DNA from: Flectobacillus longus
GTDB lineage: Bacteria; Bacteroidota; Bacteroidia; Cytophagales; Spirosomataceae
NCBI RefSeq assembly: GCF_030056705.1
Contig: NZ_JASHIC010000007.1
Location: forward strand, 124,001 to 188,000
Length of the DNA stretch: 64,000 nt
Direction: 5' to 3'
Shown: in pieces, positions 6,994 to 15,071 of the stretch
Layout: every line of letters starts with the position of its first letter
Numbering within the stretch: position 1 is the first letter of the stretch
Notes under the pieces: generated by a model
Seen by the model: the letters and a program-made list of their open reading frames with translations, nothing else
Database searches by the model: none
Told to the model about the DNA's origin: nothing
Made by a program: the position numbers and the translations under genes

Positions 6994-7937
6994 CACTTTT
7001 CGACCGACAAAAACTCTTCCTCACTGTCTGGTGGCACATTAATAGCATGGTCGATGCTAGCATTTATTTCAAATCCAAGAATCAATACCAATGCAATCAA
7101 ATATAGCCAAACCATCAAGGCAATAAACGTACCGATTGTTCCATAAAGCCTGTTGTAAGAGGCAAAATTGGAAAGATAATACGAAAATCCATTCGTAATA
7201 ATAATTGTCAAAATAGAGGCGGTAATTGATCCTACATTAATAAATTTCCATTTTTTGTGTACCGATGGTCCCCAATAATACACAATGGATATCACCAGAA
7301 AAAACAGCGCGAAAATCACAAAATAGGTCAATACCTGTAAAATATAAAAAGTAAAATTGGGATTAATAATACCTCCTTCAAAAAGCATATCCACAAATAG
7401 TCGCCCCACAATCAATACGACAATCGATACAAACAATACCATTGTCAGCAAGAAATTCATCATTACGGCTATCAATCTAGCTTTCACAAAACCTCTCTTT
7501 TCTTGTGTAGTCAGCGTTAAATTAAAGGCTCGCATCAGCGCCATTGTTCCGCTCGTAGAGGCATACAAGGCAAAGAAAAAACCGAGTGATAAAACGCCTC
7601 CTCGTGGCTTACTGATAATTTCGACTATGGTACGTTTGGCTTCCCCATAAATTCCCGCAGGCATTACATCTGAAAGCAAATTAAGAATTCTTTCGTCTAG
7701 GTTTTCGACTGGTATATAGGGAATTAATGAAAAAAGAAAAATCAATGTAGGAAAAACCGCCAAAGTAAAATTATACGCAACCGCTGCCGCACGCACGTCT
7801 ATATCGAACTGAATGATTTTCTGAATCAAGATTTTCAGTACATAATAAACAGTTGCAGTAGTATTTTTTAAATGTGTTGTTTGTAAAAAATAGATTACGA
7901 GGGAGTATAACTTGGTATTTCTTAGTCGTTTGAGCAT
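6993..7937 (-). CDS. YihY/virulence factor BrkB family membrane protein
   Basis: A 314-residue polytopic inner-membrane protein with about six hydrophobic segments. It has the family's AAAVAYNFTLAVFPTLIFLF segment near residue 50 and the conserved ASTSGTMALMRAFNLT region near 125-140. The BrkB/YihY family was first named as a putative ribonuclease or serum-resistance factor, but its molecular role is still unclear. The protein ends in an acidic cytoplasmic tail (PDSEEEFLSVEK). The thioesterase gene lies 40 bp upstream on the same strand, so the two may be co-transcribed. Start ATG at 7935-7937; a slightly later Met is not needed. Confidence 0.85.
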   Translation of the reverse strand: MLKRLRNTKLYSLVIYFLQTTHLKNTTATVYYVLKILIQKIIQFDIDVRAAAVAYNFTLAVFPTLIFLFSLIPYIPVENLDERILNLLSDVMPAGIYGEAKRTIVEIISKPRGGVLSLGFFFALYASTSGTMALMRAFNLTLTTQEKRGFVKARLIAVMMNFLLTMVLFVSIVVLIVGRLFVDMLFEGGIINPNFTFYILQVLTYFVIFALFFLVISIVYYWGPSVHKKWKFINVGSITASILTIIITNGFSYYLSNFASYNRLYGTIGTFIALMVWLYLIALVLILGFEINASIDHAINVPPDSEEEFLSVEK

Positions 7938-7976
7938 TCCAGTATCTTTTACTTTACTTCAAAAAATCTTTTAGAT

Positions 7977-8387
7977 TTAGCCCGCAAAATAAGGTTGTAG
8001 CAATATTGTTAATTCTTTGGGGGCCTTTGTTAAGCGATTGGTTTCACGGTTTACAAAAACCAAGATAGTCTCACCTGTGTGTACTAATTTCCCTTCAGTA
8101 TTGAATATCTCGTAATTGAATACAACACGTGCTGATGGCATAGTTTGTAAGCTCGTTTTGATTGTCAACATTTCGTCATAAAGCGCTGGCGCTATGTATT
8201 TAGATTTGTTTTCATACACTGGCATCATAACACCAGAATCTTCCATTTCTTTATAACTAAAGCCTAAACTTCTCAGTGCTTCTACCCTGCCTATTTCATA
8301 CAAACGGGCATAGTTGCCATAATATACATAGCCCATTTGGTCGGTATCGGCATAGCGAACTCGGTATGTGAACTCGTGAATATACAT
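7977..8387 (-). CDS. acyl-CoA thioesterase, YbgC/4HBT type
   Basis: A hotdog-fold thioesterase of about 136 residues that hydrolyses acyl-CoA or acyl-ACP thioesters. The 4HBT signature is visible as YADTDQMGYVYYGNY at about residues 12-26; the second Asp (Asp16) is the probable catalytic residue. The frame is open back to 8441, but the ATG at 8385-8387 (MYIHEFTYRVRYADTD) is at the usual distance from the active site, so I use it. The upstream extension overlaps the probable terminator of mltG. It has no signal peptide and is likely cytosolic. Confidence 0.87.
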   Translation of the reverse strand: MYIHEFTYRVRYADTDQMGYVYYGNYARLYEIGRVEALRSLGFSYKEMEDSGVMMPVYENKSKYIAPALYDEMLTIKTSLQTMPSARVVFNYEIFNTEGKLVHTGETILVFVNRETNRLTKAPKELTILLQPYFAG

Positions 8388-8432
8388 AAGAATTACGAAA
8401 TTTTGAGGAAATTGGATGCTTTGATTTGGTAT

Positions 8433-8485
8433 AAAAAGCACAAAGACTACAAAGTTGCCATGTATGCCATACTTTATAGTCTTTG
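8433..8485 (-). terminator. probable rho-independent terminator of mltG
   Basis: CAAAGACTA (8441-8449) and TAGTCTTTG (8477-8485) form a stem extended by AAAGT/ACTTT after one mismatch. On the minus strand the stem is followed by a T-run (A-run at 8433-8437 on the plus strand). Confidence 0.55.
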
Positions 8486-8497
8486 GGTCTTTGAGTA

Positions 8498-9547
8498 TTA
8501 TTTTTTGGTACTATGAATATTGAGTTTATTCAAAGCATCTTGATAAATACGAGCATTGTTTAAATGATCTTCGAAGCTCTCAGCAAAATTATGATAGCCT
8601 GAAAAATCTTCTTTTGCACAGAAATACATGTATTTATGGTGCTCATAATTCAAAACAGCATCAATAGATTTCAAATCTGGCAAATTGATCGGACCTGGAG
8701 GCAAACCAATTACCTTGTAAGTATTGTAAGGCGATTTGATACTTGTCAAGGTACTATTTACACGTTTAATAGTAAAATCTTGGTGTGCAAAAACCACCGT
8801 TGGATCAGCTTGTAAAGGCATTTTAGCATTCAAACGATTCATATACACCCCTGCTACTCTTGGCTTTTCATCTGGTTTTTTGGTTTCGGCTTCTACAATT
8901 GATGCCATAATTTGCGCTTGAATTGGCGTCAAACCAATGGCTGCGGCCTTTTGCTTACGCTCTTCTGTCCAGAATTTTTTGTACCAACCGTGCATTGTAT
9001 CAAAAAACTCATTGGGAGTAACCGTCCAATATACTTCGTAGGTATTTGGTAAAAACATACACATGATAGTCTCATTTGTAAAACCATATTTACGGGCTAC
9101 AGTACTATCATTCAGCATATTGGCAAAGGTTAATGAGTCAAATTGAAAACGATTACCAATTTTATGCACCAAATCTTTCTTTAGACGGATATTATTGAAA
9201 GTCAGACGAATGGCATCTTGACGCCCTGCACGAAGCTTTTTCAATAACTCATAATTACCCATTTCAGCCGTAATCATATAACGACCTTCGTGCACATTTT
9301 CGTGAAACTTTAGGAGTTTGGCTAAAAACTTAAATGACAGCTCATCTCTTACAATTTTATGGGTACTCAAAGAGTCCCAAACTGTCTCGAACGTGGCTCC
9401 TTTAGGAATCAACAAAGCGAAACCTTTCTTTTCATCTACCTGATAATTAGGCGTTTTGGCAATTTGCCAAACATAATAAGAGAACATCGCCGCAAACAAA
9501 GCAACTGTAATAATCAGATAGCGAATGAGTTTGTTATTCTTTTGCAT
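8498..9547 (-). CDS. mltG: endolytic transglycosylase MltG
   Basis: MltG cleaves nascent peptidoglycan strands at the inner membrane and so sets glycan length. This 349-residue protein has one N-terminal transmembrane helix (about 9-28), a LysM-like region and the YceG catalytic domain. The signature IVEAETKKPDEKPRVAGVY lies at about 217-235, with Glu219 in the position of the catalytic Glu of E. coli MltG, followed by RLNAKMPLQADPTVVFA and the GLPPGPINLPDLKSI segment near 285. Length fits the family. A hairpin terminator follows directly, so it is probably a separate transcript from the thioesterase. Confidence 0.93.
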   Translation of the reverse strand: MQKNNKLIRYLIITVALFAAMFSYYVWQIAKTPNYQVDEKKGFALLIPKGATFETVWDSLSTHKIVRDELSFKFLAKLLKFHENVHEGRYMITAEMGNYELLKKLRAGRQDAIRLTFNNIRLKKDLVHKIGNRFQFDSLTFANMLNDSTVARKYGFTNETIMCMFLPNTYEVYWTVTPNEFFDTMHGWYKKFWTEERKQKAAAIGLTPIQAQIMASIVEAETKKPDEKPRVAGVYMNRLNAKMPLQADPTVVFAHQDFTIKRVNSTLTSIKSPYNTYKVIGLPPGPINLPDLKSIDAVLNYEHHKYMYFCAKEDFSGYHNFAESFEDHLNNARIYQDALNKLNIHSTKK

Positions 9548-9595
9548 TTTTGATTTGATAAGCTATTTATCGAGTTAATCTTGAGATTGCTTTCT

Positions 9596-10666
9596 TTAAA
9601 ATTTAATTCCAAAGCGAGTTGCCAAGGCATTTAGGTCATTAACAACAGGCTCCAGCAAATTAATTCCATTGGCTTTGCGTTCAGCCTCTAGTTCACGTTC
9701 GGGGTCACCTGGAATAATCACATTTTTCCCGTCTACCGCTGGCGCTGCTTTAAAACGATTGATCCATTTGTCCATATCAGCTTTAAACTCGTCGGCAGGT
9801 CTGAATCCATCAATACGCATCGCACCCAAAAAATGTCCTGTACCTTTTCCTACTTGTTCGCCAGCAGCCATAAATCCAGCTGTAGCAAAAGGCGGAACCC
9901 AAGGACCAAAATTGGCTCCAGAAAGTACACCAGAGAAAATATCTACAATCGCACCTAAACCATATCCTTTGTGAGACCCATGTTCGCGGTCGCCACCTAA
10001 TGGTAACAATGCTCCTCCGTTTTTCACTGCATTGGCATCGTCGGTCGGATTACCGTCTTTATCTTGTACCCAACCAAGTGGCGCAGGCGCACCTTTACGT
10101 TGTAAAATCTCCATTTTGCCATAAGCCACCGCTGTAGTGGCAAAATCGGCTACAAATGGAGGATTTTCAGCAGCAGGAACAGCTACTGCAATAGGGTTTG
10201 TGCCCAATAACTTTTCCTTCGAAAACGTTGGAGTCACTAGAGGTGCGGCATTTGTCATAGCCCAACCAATCATATCCTTATGCAAAGCTTTCATGGCATG
10301 ATAACCCGCAATTCCGAAATGATTAGAATTTTGAACCGAAATCCAGCCAGAGCCTACTTTTTCGGCTTTTTCCATCGCAATTTCCATTGCTTTGGGTGCT
10401 ACTACCAAACCTAACCCTTTGTCACCATCTATAACGGCAGTCGAAGGCGTTTCGTGTACGATTTTGATAATTGGCTTGGGATTGAGTCGACCGTTGTCAT
10501 ACAATCGTACATAGCCACTTAAGCGAGCGATACCATGCGAATCTACCCCTCTTAAATCGGCTGAAATCAATACCTGAGATGCTAATAAAGCATCTGCTTC
10601 GCTACATCCAATCGACAGAAAAACCTGTTGGATAAATTCTTGTAATTGTGTATATTGAAAATTCAT
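9596..10666 (-). CDS. Ldh family (malate/L-lactate-type) NAD(P)-dependent oxidoreductase
   Basis: This 356-residue protein belongs to the LDH2/MDH2 family, which oxidises small 2-hydroxy acids (malate, lactate, ureidoglycolate, 2,3-diketogulonate and others). Signatures include RGVDSHGIAR at about 39-48, NSNHFGIAGYH at about 113-123 and MTNAAPLVTP in the cofactor domain. The exact substrate cannot be told from sequence. A Bacteroidota-type -7 box (TAATTTTG, 10706-10713 minus) lies about 40 bp before the ATG. It has no signal peptide and is likely cytosolic and monocistronic. Confidence 0.87.
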   Translation of the reverse strand: MNFQYTQLQEFIQQVFLSIGCSEADALLASQVLISADLRGVDSHGIARLSGYVRLYDNGRLNPKPIIKIVHETPSTAVIDGDKGLGLVVAPKAMEIAMEKAEKVGSGWISVQNSNHFGIAGYHAMKALHKDMIGWAMTNAAPLVTPTFSKEKLLGTNPIAVAVPAAENPPFVADFATTAVAYGKMEILQRKGAPAPLGWVQDKDGNPTDDANAVKNGGALLPLGGDREHGSHKGYGLGAIVDIFSGVLSGANFGPWVPPFATAGFMAAGEQVGKGTGHFLGAMRIDGFRPADEFKADMDKWINRFKAAPAVDGKNVIIPGDPERELEAERKANGINLLEPVVNDLNALATRFGIKF

Positions 10667-10705
10667 TATCTAAAACTTTGAATATTTCTTTTGAGATTTC
10701 TGATG

Positions 10706-10713
10706 CAAAATTA
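10706..10713 (-). promoter_or_regulatory. putative -7 element of the Ldh-family gene
   Basis: On the minus strand TAATTTTG fits TAnnTTTG and is well placed for a leader of about 33 nt. The -33 element is not recognisable. Confidence 0.4.
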
Positions 10714-10777
10714 CGAATAAATGTTCGTTGAATGACTCTATTTTGAAAAATCACTGATATTAGCCATCATCCTTATT

Positions 10778-11308
10778 TTGAAGACCTTGAAAAATATTTT
10801 GGTAAAAATCTTGCAAAAAACTTTAAAGACGGCACTTTTCGTTCTCTTTTTTTGTACTTGTTACAGCATTCTTGCGCAAAAAAACAAGTCACTAAAGTTA
10901 AGCTCCTTCAACAAGCCTGATACACTTTCGTTGAGTGTTGAGGAAAATCTTAGAATTAAAATACGACGTGATATAAAACATCATACCAAACGGGTAGACG
11001 ATGAGCTTATTCACGAATATCGCTCAATAGCTATTCGAGTATATAATCCATGGTTGAAGACTTTAAACATTGTGGTCGGCGAAACTATCCCCAATATTAA
11101 AGACACTGATCTTGTTTTTGAAATGGAAGAAAACTCAGATGCTACCGTAGATTACAACAGAAATAAACTTTTATGGGACTTTTCACTCAAACCCAAAGAA
11201 GCCAAAACAATCATTTTAAGTTATCGAGTTCATTATCCAAAAGGCAAAACCATAATAGATATAAAAAATGTCTTTCAGATTCAAACGTATAAGCGCAAAG
11301 CTTTTTAG
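10778..11308 (+). CDS. secreted protein resembling the C-terminal part of DUF4139
   Basis: A 176-residue protein with an N-terminal signal/anchor segment (about 15-33, ending in SILAQ) and a single beta-rich domain. The pattern of a charged strand (LRIKIRRDIKHHTKRVDDE), IAIRVYNPWLKTLNIVVGETIP, then LLWDFSLKPKEAKTIILSYRVHYPKG closely resembles the last strands of DUF4139 proteins (MuiA-like), but the long N-terminal part of that family is absent. The start is a TTG at 10778 because no ATG precedes the signal sequence. The DUF502 gene begins inside its 3' end (41-bp overlap), implying translational coupling. Confidence 0.6.
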   Translation: MKTLKNILVKILQKTLKTALFVLFFCTCYSILAQKNKSLKLSSFNKPDTLSLSVEENLRIKIRRDIKHHTKRVDDELIHEYRSIAIRVYNPWLKTLNIVVGETIPNIKDTDLVFEMEENSDATVDYNRNKLLWDFSLKPKEAKTIILSYRVHYPKGKTIIDIKNVFQIQTYKRKAF

Positions 11309-11843
11309 TTATTTTGTACAAGGTCTACTGTTACTAGCACCAGTTTATATTACGGGCTATATTATTTTCAACTTACTATCTTCACTTGACGAACATTTTT
11401 ACTTTCATTTTCGGGGTACAGGACTCGTTGTGCTCTTAGCCATTATTATGATTGTGGGATTTTTGGGGTCTTCATTTCTGGCAGTACCTGTGCTCAGGAT
11501 TTTTGAAGAAGGACTTTCCAGATTGCCCCTAGTTGGACTTATTTATTTCTCACTCAAAGACTTAGTAGAAGCATTTGTTGGCGATAAAAAAAAGTTTAAC
11601 CAGCCTGTGCTTTTTACAATCAATAAAGAAAATGGCATCAAAAAAATTGGCTTTATTACCCAAAGCGATCTAAGTTTTTTATCCCTCGACGGCGATGTAA
11701 TGGTATATTGCCCACATTCTTATGCCTTTTCTGGCGAAATGATGATTGTTCCCAAAAATAGTGTTATTCATTTGGATATTCCGTCATCGGACGCCATGAA
11801 AATGATTATTTCGGGTGGCGTATCTCTTACACAAGACAAGTAA
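11268..11843 (+). CDS. DUF502 domain-containing membrane protein
   Basis: A 191-residue DUF502 protein. Two N-terminal transmembrane helices (about 12-35 and 48-75) are followed by a cytosolic or periplasmic domain with the family pattern LPLVGLIYFSLKDLVEAF and PHSYAFSGEMMIVPKNSVIHLD. The family's role is unknown; members are often next to envelope or trafficking genes. It overlaps the preceding DUF4139-like gene by 41 bp in another frame and probably depends on it for translation. No terminator is visible directly after it. Confidence 0.8.
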   Translation: MSFRFKRISAKLFSYFVQGLLLLAPVYITGYIIFNLLSSLDEHFYFHFRGTGLVVLLAIIMIVGFLGSSFLAVPVLRIFEEGLSRLPLVGLIYFSLKDLVEAFVGDKKKFNQPVLFTINKENGIKKIGFITQSDLSFLSLDGDVMVYCPHSYAFSGEMMIVPKNSVIHLDIPSSDAMKMIISGGVSLTQDK

Positions 11844-11985
11844 AAGTATGGTTAACACGCCTTGTAAGTTTATCTTTCTATCTTAAAACAAGCTTAGAAT
11901 ACACCAATGGGTTTAATAAAACAAGCACATTTGAGTAGTTTAGAGTCTTTATTCTTTTTAACCTAAAAAAATTCCAATCAACTTT

Positions 11986-13536
11986 ATGGATTTCATTCAA
12001 AACTTACACTGGAGCGTCTGGATTGTGATACTGATTGTGGGACTGGCAATCCGTGATATTCTACAGAAAAGGCATACCATTCAACACAATTTTCCTGTGA
12101 TTGGGCATATTCGCTACATGCTCGAAAAAATCGGGCCCGAATTACGCCAATACATTGTGGCCAACAACCGTGAAGAATTGCCCTTTAATCGAGGAGAGAG
12201 AGCATGGGTATATGCTTCTTCCAAAAAAGAGAATAACCTACAGGGCTTTGGTTCAGACCAAGACTTTAATTCAGTAGGGTATATCTTTATCAAACACGCT
12301 ATGTTAGGGCTAAAGCTACCCAAAGAGCATCCTAACTTGAAAGACCCAAGCGCTGTGCCTTGTGCCAAAACCATTGGTGAATATCACACTCGTAAGCGTC
12401 CGTACAAACCTTATTCAATTGTGAATATTTCGGGCATGAGTTACGGTTCGCTTTCAGCAAAAGCAATCGAATCTTTAAATAAAGGAGCTATCAAATTTGG
12501 TTGCTATCACAACACAGGCGAAGGCTCATTGTCGCCCTACCATAAATTTGGGGCAGATGTAATAGTCAATATTGGTACTGCATATTTTGGTGTACGTGAC
12601 GATGATGGGAATTTTTCGATGGAAAAACTCATTAAAATGACGCAGGATAATCCATTTATTCGTGCTTTAGAACTCAAACTATCTCAAGGAGCAAAACCTG
12701 GCAAAGGAGGTGTTTTGCCAGCTTCAAAAATTACCCAAGAAATTGCCGACATACGTCATATCCCAATGGGAAAAGATGTTATTTCTCCAGCATATCATTC
12801 TGCATTTTCTACTATACCCGAAATGGTAGAGTTTATCGAGCAGATGGCTCACAATACAGGTTTGCCTGTGGGTATCAAATCGGCTGTAGGTAAATTAGAA
12901 ATGTGGGAAGAATTAGCACAGTATATGGTCAAAACAGGCAAAGGTCCAGATTTTATTACAATAGACGGAGGTGAAGGCGGTACTGGCGCTGCACCTCATG
13001 CTTTTGCAGACCACGTTTCGTTGCCATTTACTTTTGCTTTTAGTAAAATTTATAAAATTTTTCAACGCTATGGGCTGGCAGACAAAATCGTATTTATTGG
13101 TTCTGGAAAATTAGGTTTTCCAGAAAAAGCCATGATGGCGTTTGCTATGGGATGCGATTTAATCAATGTTGGTCGTGAGGCAATGATGTCGATTGGTTGT
13201 ATTCAAGCACAAGTGTGTCATACCAACCGTTGTCCAACAGGAATTGCCACCTCAAGCAAATGGTTACAAGGGGGTATCGACCCAGCTCTAAAAAGTGAGC
13301 GTCTTTATAACTACATCAAAACGCTCAACAAAGAAATGCTCGAAATTGCCCACGCTTGTGGCTATGAGCACCCGTCACAGATGACCATGAAAGATGTAGA
13401 TATGGCTATGGGTGACAATAACAAAACTCAGTCATTAGCCACCGCATTGGGTTATGACAAAACTACGATTCCTTTCAAAGGTGTGTCAGAGTTATTGGCA
13501 TCACCGTTTCTTGGAGGAAATAAGGCTACAAAATAA
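11986..13536 (+). CDS. FMN-binding glutamate synthase-like protein
   Basis: This 516-residue protein matches the synthase domain of glutamate synthase (GltB centre/C-terminal part) without the glutaminase domain. An N-terminal transmembrane segment (about 9-24) anchors it. The FMN-barrel parts are visible (SGMSYGSLSAKAIESL near 148, TIDGGEGGTGAAPHAF near 327, FIGSGKLGFPEKAMMAFAMG near 370), followed by the 3Fe-4S cluster cysteines in CIQAQVCHTNRCPTG (about 405-420). Proteins of this type are common in Bacteroidota but their electron donor and real substrate are not settled, so glutamate synthesis should not be assumed. Confidence 0.87.
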   Translation: MDFIQNLHWSVWIVILIVGLAIRDILQKRHTIQHNFPVIGHIRYMLEKIGPELRQYIVANNREELPFNRGERAWVYASSKKENNLQGFGSDQDFNSVGYIFIKHAMLGLKLPKEHPNLKDPSAVPCAKTIGEYHTRKRPYKPYSIVNISGMSYGSLSAKAIESLNKGAIKFGCYHNTGEGSLSPYHKFGADVIVNIGTAYFGVRDDDGNFSMEKLIKMTQDNPFIRALELKLSQGAKPGKGGVLPASKITQEIADIRHIPMGKDVISPAYHSAFSTIPEMVEFIEQMAHNTGLPVGIKSAVGKLEMWEELAQYMVKTGKGPDFITIDGGEGGTGAAPHAFADHVSLPFTFAFSKIYKIFQRYGLADKIVFIGSGKLGFPEKAMMAFAMGCDLINVGREAMMSIGCIQAQVCHTNRCPTGIATSSKWLQGGIDPALKSERLYNYIKTLNKEMLEIAHACGYEHPSQMTMKDVDMAMGDNNKTQSLATALGYDKTTIPFKGVSELLASPFLGGNKATK

Positions 13537-13544
13537 GCATTTTC

Positions 13545-13574
13545 ACGCAGTTGGGGGCTTCCTTCCAACTGCGT
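13545..13574 (+). terminator. possible terminator after the glutamate-synthase-like gene
   Basis: ACGCAGTTGG and CCAACTGCGT form a perfect 10-bp stem around a 10-nt loop, 9 bp after the stop codon. The T-tract is poor (CCTTCACTC), so efficiency is uncertain. Confidence 0.5.
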
Positions 13575-13750
13575 CCTTCACTCATCACTTCCTATACTTC
13601 CTTATCACAAAAAAATTGAATTTACTGACTATTTTTACGTATTTTACACTTTCATTTAGTTTTTTCATCACTGAGTAAACTTCGTTCTTTCAGATACCTT
13701 AACAACTTAGTCACACACACGTTGTATTTATAACCAGTAAATAATAATTT

Positions 13751-14347
13751 ATGTACACCCACATTAGAGAAGTAGTTTCGCAATTCGTTTCGGACTTTAC
13801 GAAGGAGGAGTTAGATTTAATAGAAAAGAATTTTTATCCAAAGAAACTAGGCAAGAATGAACATCTATTACAAGTTGGAGAAGTTGCAAAGGAGGTGTTT
13901 TTCATTAATAGGGGTATCATGAGAAACTATGTTCCAGTTGTAAACAAGGGACAAATCACAAATTATTTTGCAGAGGAAAGTATGTTTAACACTTCGGCAG
14001 TAAGCTTTTTTACACAACAACCTTCTTACGAAGCTGTACAAGCGATTGAACCTTGCGATGGTCTTGCGATTCAATTTGAAGATTTACAAAAGTTGTATGA
14101 CCGTTTTCACAATTGGGAAAGATTGGGTCGATTATTTTTACAAGCCATTCTGATTCAGCAAGATTTACGTTTGCGATGGTTTATCGAGAAATCCGCTAAT
14201 GAAAGATACGAAGCATTTTTGCAAACCTATCCTCATTTGATGCAACGTATCCCACAGTACCATATTGCTTCGTATTTGGGTATTACGCCAGAATCGTTAA
14301 GTAGATTGCGTTCGAGAAGCCATAAAATTTCGACAGATAAAATATGA
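13751..14347 (+). CDS. Crp/Fnr family transcriptional regulator
   Basis: This 198-residue regulator has the cyclic-nucleotide-binding barrel (about 25-115, NEHLLQVGEVAKEVFFINRG) and a C-terminal helix-turn-helix (about 165-190, IASYLGITPESLSRLRSR). It is of the same Bacteroidota subgroup as the regulator at 356-946, whose HTH it resembles, but the barrels differ. The ligand is unknown. It is followed by a strong terminator (14396-14432), then by an FMN reductase gene, so it may control that gene while not being in its transcript. Confidence 0.87.
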   Translation: MYTHIREVVSQFVSDFTKEELDLIEKNFYPKKLGKNEHLLQVGEVAKEVFFINRGIMRNYVPVVNKGQITNYFAEESMFNTSAVSFFTQQPSYEAVQAIEPCDGLAIQFEDLQKLYDRFHNWERLGRLFLQAILIQQDLRLRWFIEKSANERYEAFLQTYPHLMQRIPQYHIASYLGITPESLSRLRSRSHKISTDKI

Positions 14348-14395
14348 GAAAAATCTTCTGAAATTGACAAAACTCTCTGCACTTAAACAGTTTTT

Positions 14396-14432
14396 GACCG
14401 CACTGTTCTTATCAACGTGCGGTCTTTTTTTT
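14396..14432 (+). terminator. rho-independent terminator after Crp/Fnr gene
   Basis: GACCGCAC and GTGCGGTC form an 8-bp GC-rich stem around a 13-nt loop, followed by eight T. Confidence 0.88.
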
Positions 14433-14479
14433 GTGAGTGAACTAAAATCTTTTTAATAGAATTAAAAAGAAAAAACACT

Positions 14480-15022
14480 TTGATAAAACACCCAAAAGCC
14501 TTGAAAAAAATCGTTGCCATTGTTGGCAGTGCCAGCGCTAACTCTTCTAACTTGAGTATCATCAAATATCTTGAATCTATATGCTCGTCTAAAATTGAAT
14601 TTCTGATTTTTGATGACTTAAAACGTTTTTCCCACTTCGCCCCTGAGCTTTCTGTTGAAAATACACCGACTGAGATAGTTCAGTTTCGAGAATCTATCAT
14701 GCAATCAGATGGAGTTATTATTTGTACACCCGAATATGTTTTTTCGATTCCGAGTGGTTTAAAAAATCTTTTAGAGTGGTCTGTATCAACCGTGATTTTT
14801 TCGGATAAACCCGTTGGTTTAATTACCGCCTCAGCCAACGGTGCTAAAGGGCATGAAGAGCTACAACTAATTTTAAGAACATTAGGGGCTTCACTTCGTG
14901 ACAACACTCAGTTGTTGATTCAAGGAGTAAAAGGAAAAATAGCGCCGGAAGGAGCTATAACTCATCAGGAGACGAAGAGATTATTGGAGGATTTTATGAA
15001 AAATTTCTTAATACCGAATTAG
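14480..15022 (+). CDS. NADPH-dependent FMN reductase family protein
   Basis: A 180-residue flavodoxin-like protein of the NADPH-dependent FMN reductase/azoreductase family. The phosphate-binding loop is visible as GSASANSSNLSII (about 16-28), and the family's TPEYVFSIPSGLKNLLEW segment at about 88-105 is followed by KPVGLITAS. Such enzymes use NAD(P)H to reduce FMN, quinones or other acceptors; the substrate here is unknown. The start appears to be TTG at 14480. The next Met is in the middle of the fold. The ABC-F gene starts 49 bp downstream. Confidence 0.82.
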   Translation: MIKHPKALKKIVAIVGSASANSSNLSIIKYLESICSSKIEFLIFDDLKRFSHFAPELSVENTPTEIVQFRESIMQSDGVIICTPEYVFSIPSGLKNLLEWSVSTVIFSDKPVGLITASANGAKGHEELQLILRTLGASLRDNTQLLIQGVKGKIAPEGAITHQETKRLLEDFMKNFLIPN

Positions 15023-15059
15023 CATACACAGCGTTATCCATCAAGTCCACAATTTCCAC

Positions 15060-15067
15060 TATCTTTG
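15060..15067 (+). promoter_or_regulatory. putative -7 element giving a leaderless ABC-F transcript
   Basis: TATCTTTG ends five bases before the ATG of the ABC-F gene. If it is used, transcription would start at or beside the start codon. No clear TTTG -33 element is seen. Confidence 0.4.
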
Positions 15068-15071
15068 TGAT

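Noticed and set aside
13454-13678. 74-codon open frame overlapping the end of the glutamate-synthase-like gene
   Set aside because: Most of it is a shadow of the real gene and the rest crosses the putative terminator hairpin.
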